DNA of 64,000 nucleotides, taken from NCBI RefSeq assembly GCF_022023855.1, contig NZ_CP059451.1, positions 558,001 to 622,000 of the forward strand, in the 5' to 3' direction. Below the pieces are notes generated by a model that saw nothing but the letters and a program-made list of their open reading frames with translations, ran no database searches and was not told where the DNA came from. Shown piece after piece: positions 34,049 through 43,358 of this stretch. Within the stretch, counting starts at the first letter, position 1. Every line of letters starts with the position of its first letter. The DNA comes from Azospirillum brasilense (lineage in GTDB: Bacteria > Pseudomonadota > Alphaproteobacteria > Azospirillales > Azospirillaceae). The position numbers and the translations under genes were made by a program.

Positions 34049-34741
34049 ATGAACGGCGTCTCAACCGTCAAGGCCATCTTCGAAGAGCTTCGCAAGGAGA
34101 TTCCCGAGCGCTACCAGCCCGGCGATCTGCTTCCGAACGAACGCCTGCTGGCTGAACGGTTCGGCGTCAGCCGCAACACGATCCGCGAAGTCATCATCTT
34201 CCTCGAAGCCTATGGCTTGGTGGAGAAGACGCAGCGTGGCCCGCGCGCCAGCAAGCCGGACATCGAGGCGATGTTCCGTATTCTCGATCAATGCTTCGAC
34301 CGCAGCGTCAAAACCTGTCGGGAAGTCTTGCAGTTCCGCAGGATCATCGAGATCGGCGTGCTGCCTGAAGTGGTCCGGCACATCACCGATGCGGAGATCG
34401 ACGGGCTCAACCGTCTGGCCGAAGACATGGAGCACCAGTTGACGGTGCGCGAAGCGGCGGAGGTGGACTTCCGCTTCCACGCCGCCATCGTCGCCGCATC
34501 CCGCAACTCCATGTTGCAGAAGATGTATCAGGCGATGTCGCAGCCGATGATCTATTACATGGAGATCGGCAAGAGCAATGCGGTGATCGGGCCGACCACG
34601 GTCGATTATCATCGCCAGATCATCGCAGCGCTGCGCGAGCGCTCCGTCGAGAAGGCCGTCGAGGCCAGCAACGCACACTTCCAATTCAGCGAAAGCGTGT
34701 TCAACCAGGAGGCGCAGCCTTCAGCTACGCCCATGCCCTGA
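34049..34741 (+). CDS. GntR family regulator, FadR subfamily
   Basis: A 230-residue repressor. The N-terminal winged helix (YQPGDLLPNERLLAERFGVS, RNTIREVIIFLEAYGLVEK) is followed by an all-helical FCD ligand-binding domain. CREVLQFRRIIEIGVLPEVV and DFRFHAAIVAASRNSMLQKM carry the Asp/His positions that bind metal in FCD domains. UxuR/ExuR/LgoR-type regulators of sugar-acid operons have this layout. The ATG at 34049 follows AGGCGG. It is the first gene before the dehydrogenase-TRAP-UxaA-UxaB operon and very likely controls it, with a sugar acid as effector (inference). Confidence 0.9.
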   Translation: MNGVSTVKAIFEELRKEIPERYQPGDLLPNERLLAERFGVSRNTIREVIIFLEAYGLVEKTQRGPRASKPDIEAMFRILDQCFDRSVKTCREVLQFRRIIEIGVLPEVVRHITDAEIDGLNRLAEDMEHQLTVREAAEVDFRFHAAIVAASRNSMLQKMYQAMSQPMIYYMEIGKSNAVIGPTTVDYHRQIIAALRERSVEKAVEASNAHFQFSESVFNQEAQPSATPMP

Positions 34742-34773
34742 ACACGGCCGCTTCCTAAAAAAGGACATCACCT

Positions 34774-35790
34774 GTGAAAGCACTGATGATCGAAGGCGTG
34801 GACGTCTGCGCGATCCACGAGGTGGCGGAGCCGACTCCCGGCCCCGGCGAGGTGCTCCTGGCCATCCGCCACGTCGCCCTGTGCGGCAGCGACCTCAGCA
34901 CCTTCAAGGGGCTGAACCCGCTGGTTTCCCTGCCGCGCATCCCCGGCCACGAGATCGGCGGCGAGATCGCCGCTGTGGGCGAGGGCGTTCCGGCCGAATA
35001 CACCGTGGGCCGGCGCGCCATCGTCATTCCCTATACCGCCTGCGGCACCTGCCCGTCCTGCCGCAAGGGTCGGGTCAACGCCTGCCGCAGCAACCGCACG
35101 CTGGGCGTGCAGCAGAACGGCGGCCTGGCCGAGCGCATCGTCCTGCCCTACGGCAAGCTGATCCTGAACGACACGCTGGCGCCGCGCCATCTGGCGCTGG
35201 TCGAGCCGCTGTCGGTCGGCTTCCACGCAGCGGCGCGCGGCCGCGTCGAGGCGGCCGACACCGTGCTGGTGCTGGGCTGCGGCATGATCGGCATGGGCGC
35301 CATTGCCGGCTCCGTCCATCGCGGCGCCACGGTGATCGCGGTCGACATCGGCGAGGCGAAGACCGGTCTGGCCCGCCGCTACGGCGCCGCCCACACCATC
35401 GACGCCGCCAAGGAGGATGTGGCCACCCGCGTCATGGAGCTGACCAACGGCGACGGCGCCGACGTGGTGATCGAGGCGGTCGGCCTGCCCGCCACCTTCA
35501 CCCAGGCCATCGACCTCGTGTCCTTCGCCGGCCGCGTCGTCTACATCGGCTACGCCAAGGAGCCGGTGTCCTACAAGACGCAGTTCTTCAACCTGAAGGA
35601 GCTGGACATCATGGGGTCGCGCAACGCGACCTCCGAGGATTTCCAGGCCGTCATCCGCTATCTCGAAACGCTCGACCACGCCCCCGACGACCTGATCTCC
35701 AAGGTCTTTCCCTTCGAGGAGGCCGACAAGGCCCTGCCCTACTGGGCCAAGGAGCGCGACACCACGGTCAAGGTGATGATCGAGCGCTGA
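34774..35790 (+). CDS. Zinc-dependent alcohol dehydrogenase, L-galactonate oxidoreductase type
   Basis: A 338-residue medium-chain dehydrogenase. The catalytic zinc site shows Cys37 (HVALCGSD) and His59-Glu60 (PGHEIGGE). A structural zinc is held by Cys90, Cys93, Cys96 and Cys104 (TACGTCPSCRKGRVNAC). The NAD(P)-binding motif is VLVLGCGMIGMGAIAG. It starts with GTG after AAGGA, 32 bases after the regulator. In E. coli LgoD (YjjN) of this family oxidises L-galactonate to D-tagaturonate. The tagaturonate reductase and altronate dehydratase encoded downstream make that reaction the best guess; a related sugar-acid substrate cannot be excluded. Confidence 0.88.
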   Translation: MKALMIEGVDVCAIHEVAEPTPGPGEVLLAIRHVALCGSDLSTFKGLNPLVSLPRIPGHEIGGEIAAVGEGVPAEYTVGRRAIVIPYTACGTCPSCRKGRVNACRSNRTLGVQQNGGLAERIVLPYGKLILNDTLAPRHLALVEPLSVGFHAAARGRVEAADTVLVLGCGMIGMGAIAGSVHRGATVIAVDIGEAKTGLARRYGAAHTIDAAKEDVATRVMELTNGDGADVVIEAVGLPATFTQAIDLVSFAGRVVYIGYAKEPVSYKTQFFNLKELDIMGSRNATSEDFQAVIRYLETLDHAPDDLISKVFPFEEADKALPYWAKERDTTVKVMIER

Positions 35791-35941
35791 CCGTTCCGGC
35801 GGCGCCCGCAAGGCGCTGTCGTCATCAGAACTGCCGCGGCGGGGCGTGCCGGTCCCGTCGCCGGGTTCCGCCCTGTTGGCGGAATCTGCCTATGGGCGCC
35901 GTCCACAGACGGGCCCTCCGGCATCCACTATGGAGGAAATA

Positions 35942-36916
35942 ATGAAGCGCTTTCTGGCGTCCGCCCTTGCCGCGTGCGTGCTGTCCATCGGTGCCGCGTC
36001 CGGCGCCATGGCCAAGACCGAGATCATGGTCGCCTACGAGAACAACCCGGGCGAGCCGCTCGACCGGGTGATGCATCACTGGGCCGACCTTCTGAAGGAG
36101 AAGAGCAAGGGTGAGGTCACCCTGAAGCTGTTCCCCAGCTCCCAGCTGGGCGCCAAGAAGGACGTGATGGAACAGGCGATGATGGGCATGAACGTCATCA
36201 CCCTGTCCGACGTCGGCTTCCTGCAGGATTACGATCCGGACCTCGGCGTTCTGTTCGGCCCGTACCTGACCGACGACCCCCAGAAGCTCTTCAAGATCTA
36301 CGAGAGCGACTGGTTCAAGAAGAAGGACGAGGCGCTGCGCAAGAAGGGCGTGCACATCGTCATGTCCAACTACCTGTACGGCGTGCGCCACATCCTCGCC
36401 AAGAAGCCGATCAACACGCCCGAGGACCTCAAGGGCATGAAGATCCGCGTCCCAAACAACGTGATGCAGATCAAGACGATCGAGGCGATGGGCGCCACCG
36501 CGACGCCGATGCCGCTGGGCGAGGTCTACCCGGCCCTGACCACCGGTCTGATCGACGGCGTGGAGAACCCGATCTCCGTGCTGTACGGCGCCAAGCTGCA
36601 TGAGCAGGCCAAGTATCTCAGCCTCGTCGGCTACCTGACCAACACGTCGGTATGGGTCGGCGGTGAGGCCTTCTTCAGCAAGCTGCCGGCGGACGTCGTG
36701 AAGATGGTCCACGAGACCGGCTACGAGGCCGGCCTCTACAGCCAGAGGCTGGCCGCCGAGCAGGACGCCGAGTTCATCGAGAAGATGAAGGCGTCCGGCG
36801 TCACCGTGATCCAGCCGGATCCGGCGCCGTTCCGCGAGGCCACCAAGGTCGTCTACACCCAGTTCCCCAAGTGGTCGGCCGGCCTGTACGAGCAGATCCA
36901 GAAGGACCTCAAGTAA
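35942..36916 (+). CDS. dctP: TRAP transporter substrate-binding protein DctP
   Basis: A 324-residue periplasmic solute receptor. The signal peptide (KRFLASALAACVLSIGAASG, then AMA-KT) is clear. The mature part has the DctP hallmarks: MGMNVITLSDVGFL, INTPEDLKGMKIRVPNN and MPLGEVYPALTTGLIDGVEN, with the substrate-binding Arg in KIRVPN. The ribosome binding site GGAGG lies directly before the ATG. A stem-loop follows the gene. Together with DctQ and DctM it imports a sugar acid, most likely the substrate of the neighbouring dehydrogenase (inference from the operon). Confidence 0.93.
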   Translation: MKRFLASALAACVLSIGAASGAMAKTEIMVAYENNPGEPLDRVMHHWADLLKEKSKGEVTLKLFPSSQLGAKKDVMEQAMMGMNVITLSDVGFLQDYDPDLGVLFGPYLTDDPQKLFKIYESDWFKKKDEALRKKGVHIVMSNYLYGVRHILAKKPINTPEDLKGMKIRVPNNVMQIKTIEAMGATATPMPLGEVYPALTTGLIDGVENPISVLYGAKLHEQAKYLSLVGYLTNTSVWVGGEAFFSKLPADVVKMVHETGYEAGLYSQRLAAEQDAEFIEKMKASGVTVIQPDPAPFREATKVVYTQFPKWSAGLYEQIQKDLK

Positions 36917-36926
36917 AAATAAGCAA

Positions 36927-36956
36927 ATCCGGGCGGGGTTGCCGCTCCGCCCGGAT
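36927..36956 (+). terminator. Intercistronic stem-loop between dctP and dctQ
   Basis: A perfect 10-bp stem (ATCCGGGCGG / CCGCCCGGAT) with a 10-base loop lies 10 bases after dctP, without a T-tract. Such hairpins behind receptor genes commonly protect or attenuate the mRNA so that the binding protein exceeds the membrane subunits. Confidence 0.75.
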
Positions 36957-36974
36957 CGTTAGGAGGAGTATGCC

Positions 36975-37445
36975 ATGGAGTTGATCCGGCGTCTGCCATC
37001 GGTCGTCGCGGGAGGCGCGCTGGCCGCTCTGGTGGTGATGACCATCGCGGCGGTGTTCGCGCGCTACATCTTCGACGCCCCGCTGCACTGGGGCGAGGAA
37101 ATGTCCGGGCTTCTGATGATCTGGATCATCATGATCGGCGCCATCGTCGCCGAGCGTGACGGCCAGCATCTCGACATCCCGCTGTTCGTGGACCTTCTGC
37201 CCACCCGCATCCGGGCGGCGGTCGATCTGGCCGTTTCGGCCCTGTCGATCGTGGTTCTGACCTACGCCGGCTGGCTCGGCTATCTGCTCGCCCAGAGCGC
37301 CCAGTACAAGCTGACTGAAATTCTTCAGATTTCGTGGTTCTGGATCGACATCGCCGTTCCGGTCGGTGCAGTTGGCCTCGTCGCCTATCTCCTGCGCCGC
37401 TGCTTTATCGACATCATGGTGATCGCGAAGGGGAAGGCGCCATGA
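36975..37445 (+). CDS. dctQ: TRAP transporter small permease DctQ
   Basis: A 156-residue membrane protein with four transmembrane helices: GGALAALVVMTIAAVFARYI, LLMIWIIMIGAIVAERD, VSALSIVVLTYAGWLGYLLA and IDIAVPVGAVGLVAYLL. The motif WGEEMSGLLMIWI is typical of DctQ. It has GGAGGAG upstream, and its stop overlaps the dctM start (ATGA). It pairs with the large permease in the inner membrane. Confidence 0.92.
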   Translation: MELIRRLPSVVAGGALAALVVMTIAAVFARYIFDAPLHWGEEMSGLLMIWIIMIGAIVAERDGQHLDIPLFVDLLPTRIRAAVDLAVSALSIVVLTYAGWLGYLLAQSAQYKLTEILQISWFWIDIAVPVGAVGLVAYLLRRCFIDIMVIAKGKAP

Positions 37446-38716
37446 GCTGGCCCGTCATCATTCTTATCATGCTTTGCCTGTTCGCTTTGAACATGCGGCT
37501 CTACATTGCTATTTTCGCATCCGTTCTTGTATACTTTGTGTTCTTCAGTCCGGTTCCGGACCAGATCGCGGTGCAGCGGCTGATTGGCGCCTCGCAGAAT
37601 CTGTCCCTCCTGGCGATTCCCTTCTTCATCCTGCTCGGCACGCTGATGGACCACACCGGCGTGGCGAAGCGCCTGCTGCGCGTGGCCGACCTGCTGGTCG
37701 GCAAGTTCACCGGCGGCATGGCGCTGACCAACATCATGCTGAGCACGCTGCTGGGCGGCGTCAGCGCCTCCAACCTCGCCGACAGCGCCATGCTGACCCG
37801 CATGCTGGTGCCGGAGATGGAGCGCAAGGGCTACAACCGCGCCTTCGCCGCCGCCGTCACGGCGTCGGGCGCGCTGGTGACGCCGATCATCCCGCCGGGC
37901 ATTGCGCTGATCATCTACGGCCTCGTCGCCGACGTCTCCATCGGCGCCATGTTCATGGCCGGCATCCTGCCCGGCATCGTGATGGCGGCCATGCTGATGG
38001 TTGCCGCCTACATCGTCTCCAAGCGCAACGGCTATCCGCCGTCCCGCGACAGCTGGCCGACCCGGTCGGAGACCACCAGCGCGCTGGTCGGGGCTTGGCC
38101 GGTGCTGGTCCTGCTGGTTGCCATCATCGGCGGCATCCGCGCCAACATCTTCACCCCGACCGAAGCCGGCGCGGTGGCCGTGCTGATCGTCCTGGTGATC
38201 GGCTTCGTGATCTACCGCGAGATGCGCGTCGCTCATGTGGTGGACGCCCTGGTCGGCACCTTCAAGGCGACCTCGTCGGTGATGCTGGTCATCATGGCCT
38301 GCTCGGCGCTGGCCTGGATCCTGTCGCTGGAGCAGGCGGCGCAGCAGTTGGCGACCTACATCACGGCGCTGACCGACAACAAGTACGTCTTCCTGCTCAT
38401 CCTCAACCTGCTCCTGCTGTTCCTCGGCATGCTGATCGAGGGCAACGCGATCCTCATCGTCATGGTCCCGCTGCTGATGCCGACGGTGCACCAGCTCGGC
38501 ATCGACCCGATCCATTTCGGCATCGTGGTGATCGTGAACCTCGCGGTCGGCTGTCTGACGCCTCCGGTGGGCACGGTGATGCTGCTGGTCTGCAACCTCG
38601 CCAAGGTGAAGATCTCGGACTTCATGAAGCAGTCCACCCTGCTCTTCGTGGCGCTGTTCGTAGCTCTGATGATCGTCACCTTCGTGCCGGAACTCTCGCT
38701 GGTCCTGGCCCGCTAA
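37442..38716 (+). CDS. dctM: TRAP transporter large permease DctM
   Basis: A 424-residue membrane protein with about twelve helices, the sodium-driven transport subunit. Family features are LLAIPFFILLGTLMDHTGVA, GGVSASNLADSAMLTRMLVP, ASGALVTPIIPPGIALIIYG and HFGIVVIVNLAVGCLTPPVG, with the repeated Gly/Pro-rich hairpin loops of the DctM transport core. It is translationally coupled to dctQ and followed after 51 bases by the altronate dehydratase gene. Confidence 0.93.
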   Translation: MSWPVIILIMLCLFALNMRLYIAIFASVLVYFVFFSPVPDQIAVQRLIGASQNLSLLAIPFFILLGTLMDHTGVAKRLLRVADLLVGKFTGGMALTNIMLSTLLGGVSASNLADSAMLTRMLVPEMERKGYNRAFAAAVTASGALVTPIIPPGIALIIYGLVADVSIGAMFMAGILPGIVMAAMLMVAAYIVSKRNGYPPSRDSWPTRSETTSALVGAWPVLVLLVAIIGGIRANIFTPTEAGAVAVLIVLVIGFVIYREMRVAHVVDALVGTFKATSSVMLVIMACSALAWILSLEQAAQQLATYITALTDNKYVFLLILNLLLLFLGMLIEGNAILIVMVPLLMPTVHQLGIDPIHFGIVVIVNLAVGCLTPPVGTVMLLVCNLAKVKISDFMKQSTLLFVALFVALMIVTFVPELSLVLAR

Positions 38717-38767
38717 GCCCTCCTGCCGCCCTCCCGCTTCCCTCGCTTCTCCCCCAAGGGGCCTGAC

Positions 38768-40255
38768 ATGTCGAAGTACCTGAAGATCCATTCCAGCGAC
38801 ACCGTCGCCGTCGCCCTGGAGCCGCTGGCCCAGGGCACCGCGATCGACGGTCTGGGCGTCGTCCTGCTCGACGAGGTGCCGCAGGGCCACAAGTTCGCCG
38901 TGACGCCGCACCAGCCGGGCGACCGGGTCATCAAATACGGCAGCGTGATCGGCCTCGCAAAGGAGGCGATCCCGGTGGGGCGGCACATCCACACCCACAA
39001 CATCGGGACCGCGCTGGGCGGCCTGCAGGACTACGCCTACGCCGGACCGGCGAACGACGCGACGCCGGCCAAACGGGAGGCGCCGACCATCCAGGCCTTC
39101 GTCCGCGCCAACGGCGAGATCGGCGTGCGCAACGACCTGTGGATCATCCCGCTGGTCGGCTGCGTCAACGGCCTCGCCAAGAACGCGGCCAAGCGCTTCG
39201 AGAAAATGGGCCTGCTGCCCGAGGGCTCCCGCGTCATGGTGCTGGAGCATCCCTATGGATGCTCGCAGCTCGGCGGCGACCTGGACAACACCCGCAACAT
39301 CCTGCGCGACTTCGCCATCCACCCCAACGCCGGCGGCGTGCTGGTCATGGGGCTGGGCTGCGAAAACAACACCCGCGCCCTGTTCACCCAGGGTTTCGAG
39401 CATCCCGACCCGCGCCGCCTGCGCTATCTGACCACCCAGGAGGTGTCGGACGAGCAGGAGGCGTCGCTGGAGGCGATGACCGAGCTGGCCGCCGTCATGC
39501 GCGAGGATAAGCGCGAGCCGGTCGGCGCCGACCGCCTGCGCATCGGGCTGAAGTGCGGCGGCTCGGATGGCTTCTCCGGCATCACCGCCAACCCGCTGCT
39601 GGGCGCCCTCTCCGACTGGCTATGCGGGATCGGCGGCGCCACCGTGCTGACCGAGGTGCCGGAAATGTTCGGTGCCGAGCATCTGCTGATGGAGCGGGCG
39701 GAAAACCGCGAGGTCTTCGAGGGCGTCGTCACCCTGATCAACGACTTCAAGCAGTATTTCCTCGACCACAACCAGCCGATCTACGAGAACCCGTCGCCCG
39801 GCAACAAGGCGGGCGGCATCAGCACGCTGGAGGAGAAGTCGCTGGGCTGCACTCAGAAGGCCGGCCTCTCCCCGGTGCGCGACGTCATCCGCTACGCCGA
39901 GCGCATCCGCAAGCCCGGCCTGACCCTGCTGGAGGCGCCGGGCAACGACGGCGTGGCGGTCACCGCCCTGGCCGCCGCCGGCTGCCACATCGTACTGTTC
40001 ACCACCGGCCGCGGCACGCCGCTGGGCGGCGTCGTGCCGACCATGAAGATCGCCACCAACACCGCCATGGCCGAGAAGAAGCGGCACTGGATCGATTTCA
40101 ACGCCGGCCCCATCGCCGAGGCCACCGCCACGGTGGACAGCCTGCTGCCGTCCTTCATCGACAGCATCCTCGCCGTCGCCAACGGCAAAGAAGCGCGCAA
40201 CGAGGAGAACGACGTCCACGACCTCGTGATCTTCAAGTCCGGCGTCACGCTCTGA
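38768..40255 (+). CDS. uxaA: Altronate dehydratase (UxaA family)
   Basis: A 495-residue protein, the same length as E. coli UxaA, which converts D-altronate to 2-keto-3-deoxygluconate using iron. An N-terminal SAF domain (about 1-90, with HIHTHNIGTALGGLQDY) precedes the catalytic part. Conserved segments are GVRNDLWIIPLVGCVNGLAK, LEHPYGCSQLGGDLDNTRNI, LGCENNTRALF, LKCGGSDGFSGITANPLLGA and STLEEKSLGCTQKAG; the cysteines are likely metal ligands. It is the second catabolic step after tagaturonate reduction in this operon. The close relative D-galactarate dehydratase is less likely, given the UxaB neighbour. Confidence 0.9.
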   Translation: MSKYLKIHSSDTVAVALEPLAQGTAIDGLGVVLLDEVPQGHKFAVTPHQPGDRVIKYGSVIGLAKEAIPVGRHIHTHNIGTALGGLQDYAYAGPANDATPAKREAPTIQAFVRANGEIGVRNDLWIIPLVGCVNGLAKNAAKRFEKMGLLPEGSRVMVLEHPYGCSQLGGDLDNTRNILRDFAIHPNAGGVLVMGLGCENNTRALFTQGFEHPDPRRLRYLTTQEVSDEQEASLEAMTELAAVMREDKREPVGADRLRIGLKCGGSDGFSGITANPLLGALSDWLCGIGGATVLTEVPEMFGAEHLLMERAENREVFEGVVTLINDFKQYFLDHNQPIYENPSPGNKAGGISTLEEKSLGCTQKAGLSPVRDVIRYAERIRKPGLTLLEAPGNDGVAVTALAAAGCHIVLFTTGRGTPLGGVVPTMKIATNTAMAEKKRHWIDFNAGPIAEATATVDSLLPSFIDSILAVANGKEARNEENDVHDLVIFKSGVTL

Positions 40256-40290
40256 ACCCCACCACCACCCTTCAGACAAGGACGCCGACC

Positions 40291-41760
40291 ATGCAGCGCC
40301 TGAACGCATCCTTTCTCAACGGCCGGCCGCGCCCGACGACGACGCGGATCGTGCAATTCGGCGAAGGCAATTTCCTGCGCGCCTTCTTCGACTGGAAGGT
40401 CGACCGCCTGAACGAGGCCACCGGTGGCGACTGGGGCGTGACCGTCGTCCGCCCGATCGCCGGCGGCTTCCCGCAGACGCTGAACGAGCAGGAGGGCGTC
40501 TACACCGTCCTGTCGCGCGGCGTCGACGAGGCCGGCCAGAAGGTCTCGCAGGCTCGGCTGATCGGCTGCGTGCGCAACGAGATCGCCGCGCACGGCGAAT
40601 GGGCCTCGGTGCTGGAGCTGGCGCGCGACCCGAACGTCACGGTCGTCGTCTCCAACACCACCGACGCCGGCATCGCCTATGTCCCGTCGGTGGCCTACGC
40701 CGACGAGCCGCCGGTCTCCTTCCCCGGCAAGATGACCCGCTTCCTGCACGAGCGCTGGAAGGCCTTCGACGGCGCACCGGAGGCCGGCCTGCAGATGCTG
40801 GCCTGCGAGTTGATCGACCACAACGGCGAGGAGTTGAAGCGCATCGTCCTGCTGCACTCCCGCGACTGGGCGCTGGAGCCGGCCTTCATCGAGTGGATCG
40901 AGACGGCGAACGCCTTTTACAACACGCTGGTCGACCGCATCGTCCCGGGCTTCCCGCGCGCCGAGGCCGACGACCTGCGCCGCGAGCTGGGCTACGACGA
41001 CAGCTTCATGGCGGCGGCGGAGCTATTCCACCTCTTCGTGATCGAGCGCAAGGAGGGAATGCCGGCGCTGCGCCTGCCGCTGGGCGAGCATGACGAGGGC
41101 ACCGTCGTTACGGCGGACGTCACCCCCTACAAGGCGCGCAAGGTCGCCATCCTCAATGGCGCCCACACCGGCCTGTGCGCCCTGGCCCTGCTGGCGGGCG
41201 TGGAAACGGTGGGCGAGGCGGTGAGCGACACCGCCGGGGCGCGCTTCCTCGACCGGCTGCTCAACGAGGAGGTCATCCCCTTCCTCACCCTGCCGAAGCC
41301 GGAACTGGAGGACTTCGCGGTCGCCGTGCTGCGCCGCTTCCGCAATCCCTACATCCGACACCTGTGGTATGACATCAGCCTGAACGGCCTCGTCAAGTAC
41401 CAGACCCGCAACCTGGACCGGCTGCTCGCCTACCGGGAGCGGTTCGGCCGGCCGGCGCCGCTGATGAGCCTGTCGCTGGCCGCTTGGCTGGCCTTCTACC
41501 TCGGCCGCTTCCCCGGCGCCGACACGCTGCCGCCGCGTGACTCCGCCGAGATCGTCGAGCGCGTCCGCGCGATCGGCGCCCTGGACGACGGAACCCCGGC
41601 GGGGCTGGAGGCTATGGTCGCCGCCTATCTCGGCGAGACGGCCTTCTGGGGCCGCAGCATCGACGACCGCTCGCTGCGCGCCCAGGTGATCGAGGACATC
41701 CGCTTCCTGACGGATGAGCCCTTCACCTTCGCCCGCCTCGCGACGCGCCTGGAGGTCTGA
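40291..41760 (+). CDS. uxaB: Tagaturonate reductase (UxaB family)
   Basis: A 489-residue NAD-dependent polyol-dehydrogenase-family enzyme that reduces D-tagaturonate to D-altronate. The cofactor start TRIVQFGEGNFLRAFFDWKV, the segment VVVSNTTDAGIAYVPS, the catalytic Lys region YKARKVAILNGAHTGLCALA and IRHLWYDISLNGLVKYQTRN are all typical of UxaB/mannitol-dehydrogenase-type proteins. Length matches E. coli UxaB (483). It is the last gene of the operon, 35 bases after uxaA, and a hairpin terminator follows. Confidence 0.92.
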   Translation: MQRLNASFLNGRPRPTTTRIVQFGEGNFLRAFFDWKVDRLNEATGGDWGVTVVRPIAGGFPQTLNEQEGVYTVLSRGVDEAGQKVSQARLIGCVRNEIAAHGEWASVLELARDPNVTVVVSNTTDAGIAYVPSVAYADEPPVSFPGKMTRFLHERWKAFDGAPEAGLQMLACELIDHNGEELKRIVLLHSRDWALEPAFIEWIETANAFYNTLVDRIVPGFPRAEADDLRRELGYDDSFMAAAELFHLFVIERKEGMPALRLPLGEHDEGTVVTADVTPYKARKVAILNGAHTGLCALALLAGVETVGEAVSDTAGARFLDRLLNEEVIPFLTLPKPELEDFAVAVLRRFRNPYIRHLWYDISLNGLVKYQTRNLDRLLAYRERFGRPAPLMSLSLAAWLAFYLGRFPGADTLPPRDSAEIVERVRAIGALDDGTPAGLEAMVAAYLGETAFWGRSIDDRSLRAQVIEDIRFLTDEPFTFARLATRLEV

Positions 41761-41767
41761 CAGCAAA

Positions 41768-41798
41768 AGGCCCCGACCGCCAATTACGGAAGGGGCCT
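41768..41798 (+). terminator. Terminator of the sugar-acid operon
   Basis: A 7-bp stem (AGGCCCC / GGGGCCT) with a 17-base loop lies 7 bases after uxaB and is followed by CCTGCTTTC. It fits the end of the operon. Confidence 0.65.
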
Positions 41799-42020
41799 CC
41801 TGCTTTCAACTTCGCGGTCTGCATTATCACGTCTTTATTGGACATCGTTTGGTTTCGTCATATTCTGTCGTGTCGAACGCTATCATGCCCCTGACAGCCT
41901 GTTTGGATGCAAACAAGCAAGCCTCGGGAGTCCCCTGGATTTGTAGTGCCGGCATTTGATGATGCATTGTATGACATGGTCCCTGTTTCCCGGACCTCCC
42001 GCATTTTGCGTGGATCAGGA

Positions 42021-42345
42021 TCAGGCTGCGAGGAGGACGCGACGGCGCAGCAGATCGAAGCTGCCGCGTCCGTATATGTGACGCTTGATCAGCTTCAGCT
42101 TGTTGACCTGCCCCTCCGTCTGCCCGTTGCTCCAGGGCATGCTGAGGCCCGCATTGACGGCTGCCTCGTCCTGCCTCACGCCGTCGGCGAAGGTTTCGAT
42201 AGCCGGAATGCCGCAGGACAGCGCGTCTTTGAGCCAAGGACCCAAAACGGCGGAGCAAGCCGCGACCCTTGGCGACCTCCGGGTCCTGAGAAGTTCGGGC
42301 GATGGCCTCAGTTGCGGCGGTGTCAAGGCTCTGCGGCGCATGCAC
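42021..42345 (-). pseudogene. ISL3-family transposase, C-terminal fragment
   Basis: About 105 residues on the minus strand: GPWLKDALSCGIPAIETFAD, VRQDEAAVNAGLSMPWSNGQ, then TEGQVNKLKLIKRHIYGRGS and FDLLRRRVL. The WSNGQTEGQVNKLKLIKR motif with the final catalytic Glu is characteristic of ISL3 transposases. The N-terminal three quarters are absent. Confidence 0.85.
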
Positions 42346-42725
42346 CCCTCCGCGCCGCCGATTCCTGAGCGCTGCCTGCGTTGAGGCCTGGACTTTCGCG
42401 ACCACCCTCCCCTCCCGACCTTCGATATCCGCTCAGTCCAGTTCTGTCGTTGTACTTTTGCGACCGAGCTGAGCCGCGTTGCTGCGCTGGGCCGTCTGCG
42501 TTAAAGTCGGTCACCTGCAACTGCGCAGTACGCGCTTTACGGCGGACAGTTGGTCTGTCGAGTGGCTGGTCAAGCCGGTTAAGGACCTCCCCTCCTTTGC
42601 CAGTTTGGAGGTCGCTGGACATCGCGCATGGCATAGCGATTTCCGCCGCCACGCTGCGACATCCAGCCTGAAGCTCGAATACGACAATGACCGGCGCCAA
42701 AGCGCCGCCAGGGATAGGAGTGGTG
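42346..42725. other. Intergenic region before the ParA gene
   Basis: About 380 bases between the ISL3 fragment and parA. No gene or repeat set was recognised; in particular no iterons or parS-like palindromes were found. The promoter of the parA pair should be here. Confidence 0.4.
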
Positions 42726-43358
42726 GTGAAGACGATCCTCGTCACGAACTGGAAAGGCGGGACCGGAAAGACCACGGTCGCGACCAACCTGCTGGCTGCA
42801 ATCGCTAACTCCGGTCTGACTGTCGCTGGCTTGGATACCGATGCGCAGCCTCAGCTTGCTGAGTGGTGGGAGGCACGTCCGGAACAGGCCCCCGCCCTCT
42901 CCGTTTACATCCAGCCCTTGGCCGACCTCGAAGAGGCTCCTACCCCCCCGGAGCCTGTCGACGTTCTCGTGATCGACACGCCGCCTGGTGTCGAGGCCTA
43001 TCCCGAATCCTATAGGCGGTTGATCGAAGCCGCCGACCTTATCGTCGTTCCGAGCAGCGGCACCAGCAACGACCGACGCTCCACCTCAAAGGTGCTGGAG
43101 TTCCTGCACACCACAGGTAAGCCCGTTGTGGTCGTGCTCAACCGGCTGAAACCGCGCGCCCTCGACAATGCGGAGACCAAACGGGATCTGGCACGCATCG
43201 GCGCCGACCTCTGCCCGGTCGAACTGCCGGATCTCAACGAGTTCCACAGAGCCTTCGACATTGGCGTCGGCGTGGTTGAGGTGGATGGGGCAAAGGCGTC
43301 CGACGACGTCGACGCGCTTTGGGCATATCTTCGTAAGCGGCTGGGGATTGCATCGTGA
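42726..43358 (+). CDS. ParA family ATPase
   Basis: A 210-residue deviant Walker ATPase of the short ParA type. The P-loop is NWKGGTGKTTVATNLL with the signature Lys, Walker A' is GLDTDAQPQLAEWWEA and Walker B is VLVIDTPPG. It lacks the N-terminal HTH of plasmid ParA type Ia. The start is GTG at 42726, 5 bases after AGGAG; frames from 42687 have no such site. Its stop overlaps the next gene (GTGA). Such ATPases position plasmids, chromosomes or protein cargo on the nucleoid. No rep gene or recognisable ParB lies in the window. Confidence 0.9.
   Translation: MKTILVTNWKGGTGKTTVATNLLAAIANSGLTVAGLDTDAQPQLAEWWEARPEQAPALSVYIQPLADLEEAPTPPEPVDVLVIDTPPGVEAYPESYRRLIEAADLIVVPSSGTSNDRRSTSKVLEFLHTTGKPVVVVLNRLKPRALDNAETKRDLARIGADLCPVELPDLNEFHRAFDIGVGVVEVDGAKASDDVDALWAYLRKRLGIAS

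Noticed and set aside
37385-39403. Minus-strand open frame of about 670 codons, rich in His, Gln and Asp
   Set aside because: Low-complexity shadow of the dctM and uxaA genes, which have full family matches on the plus strand.
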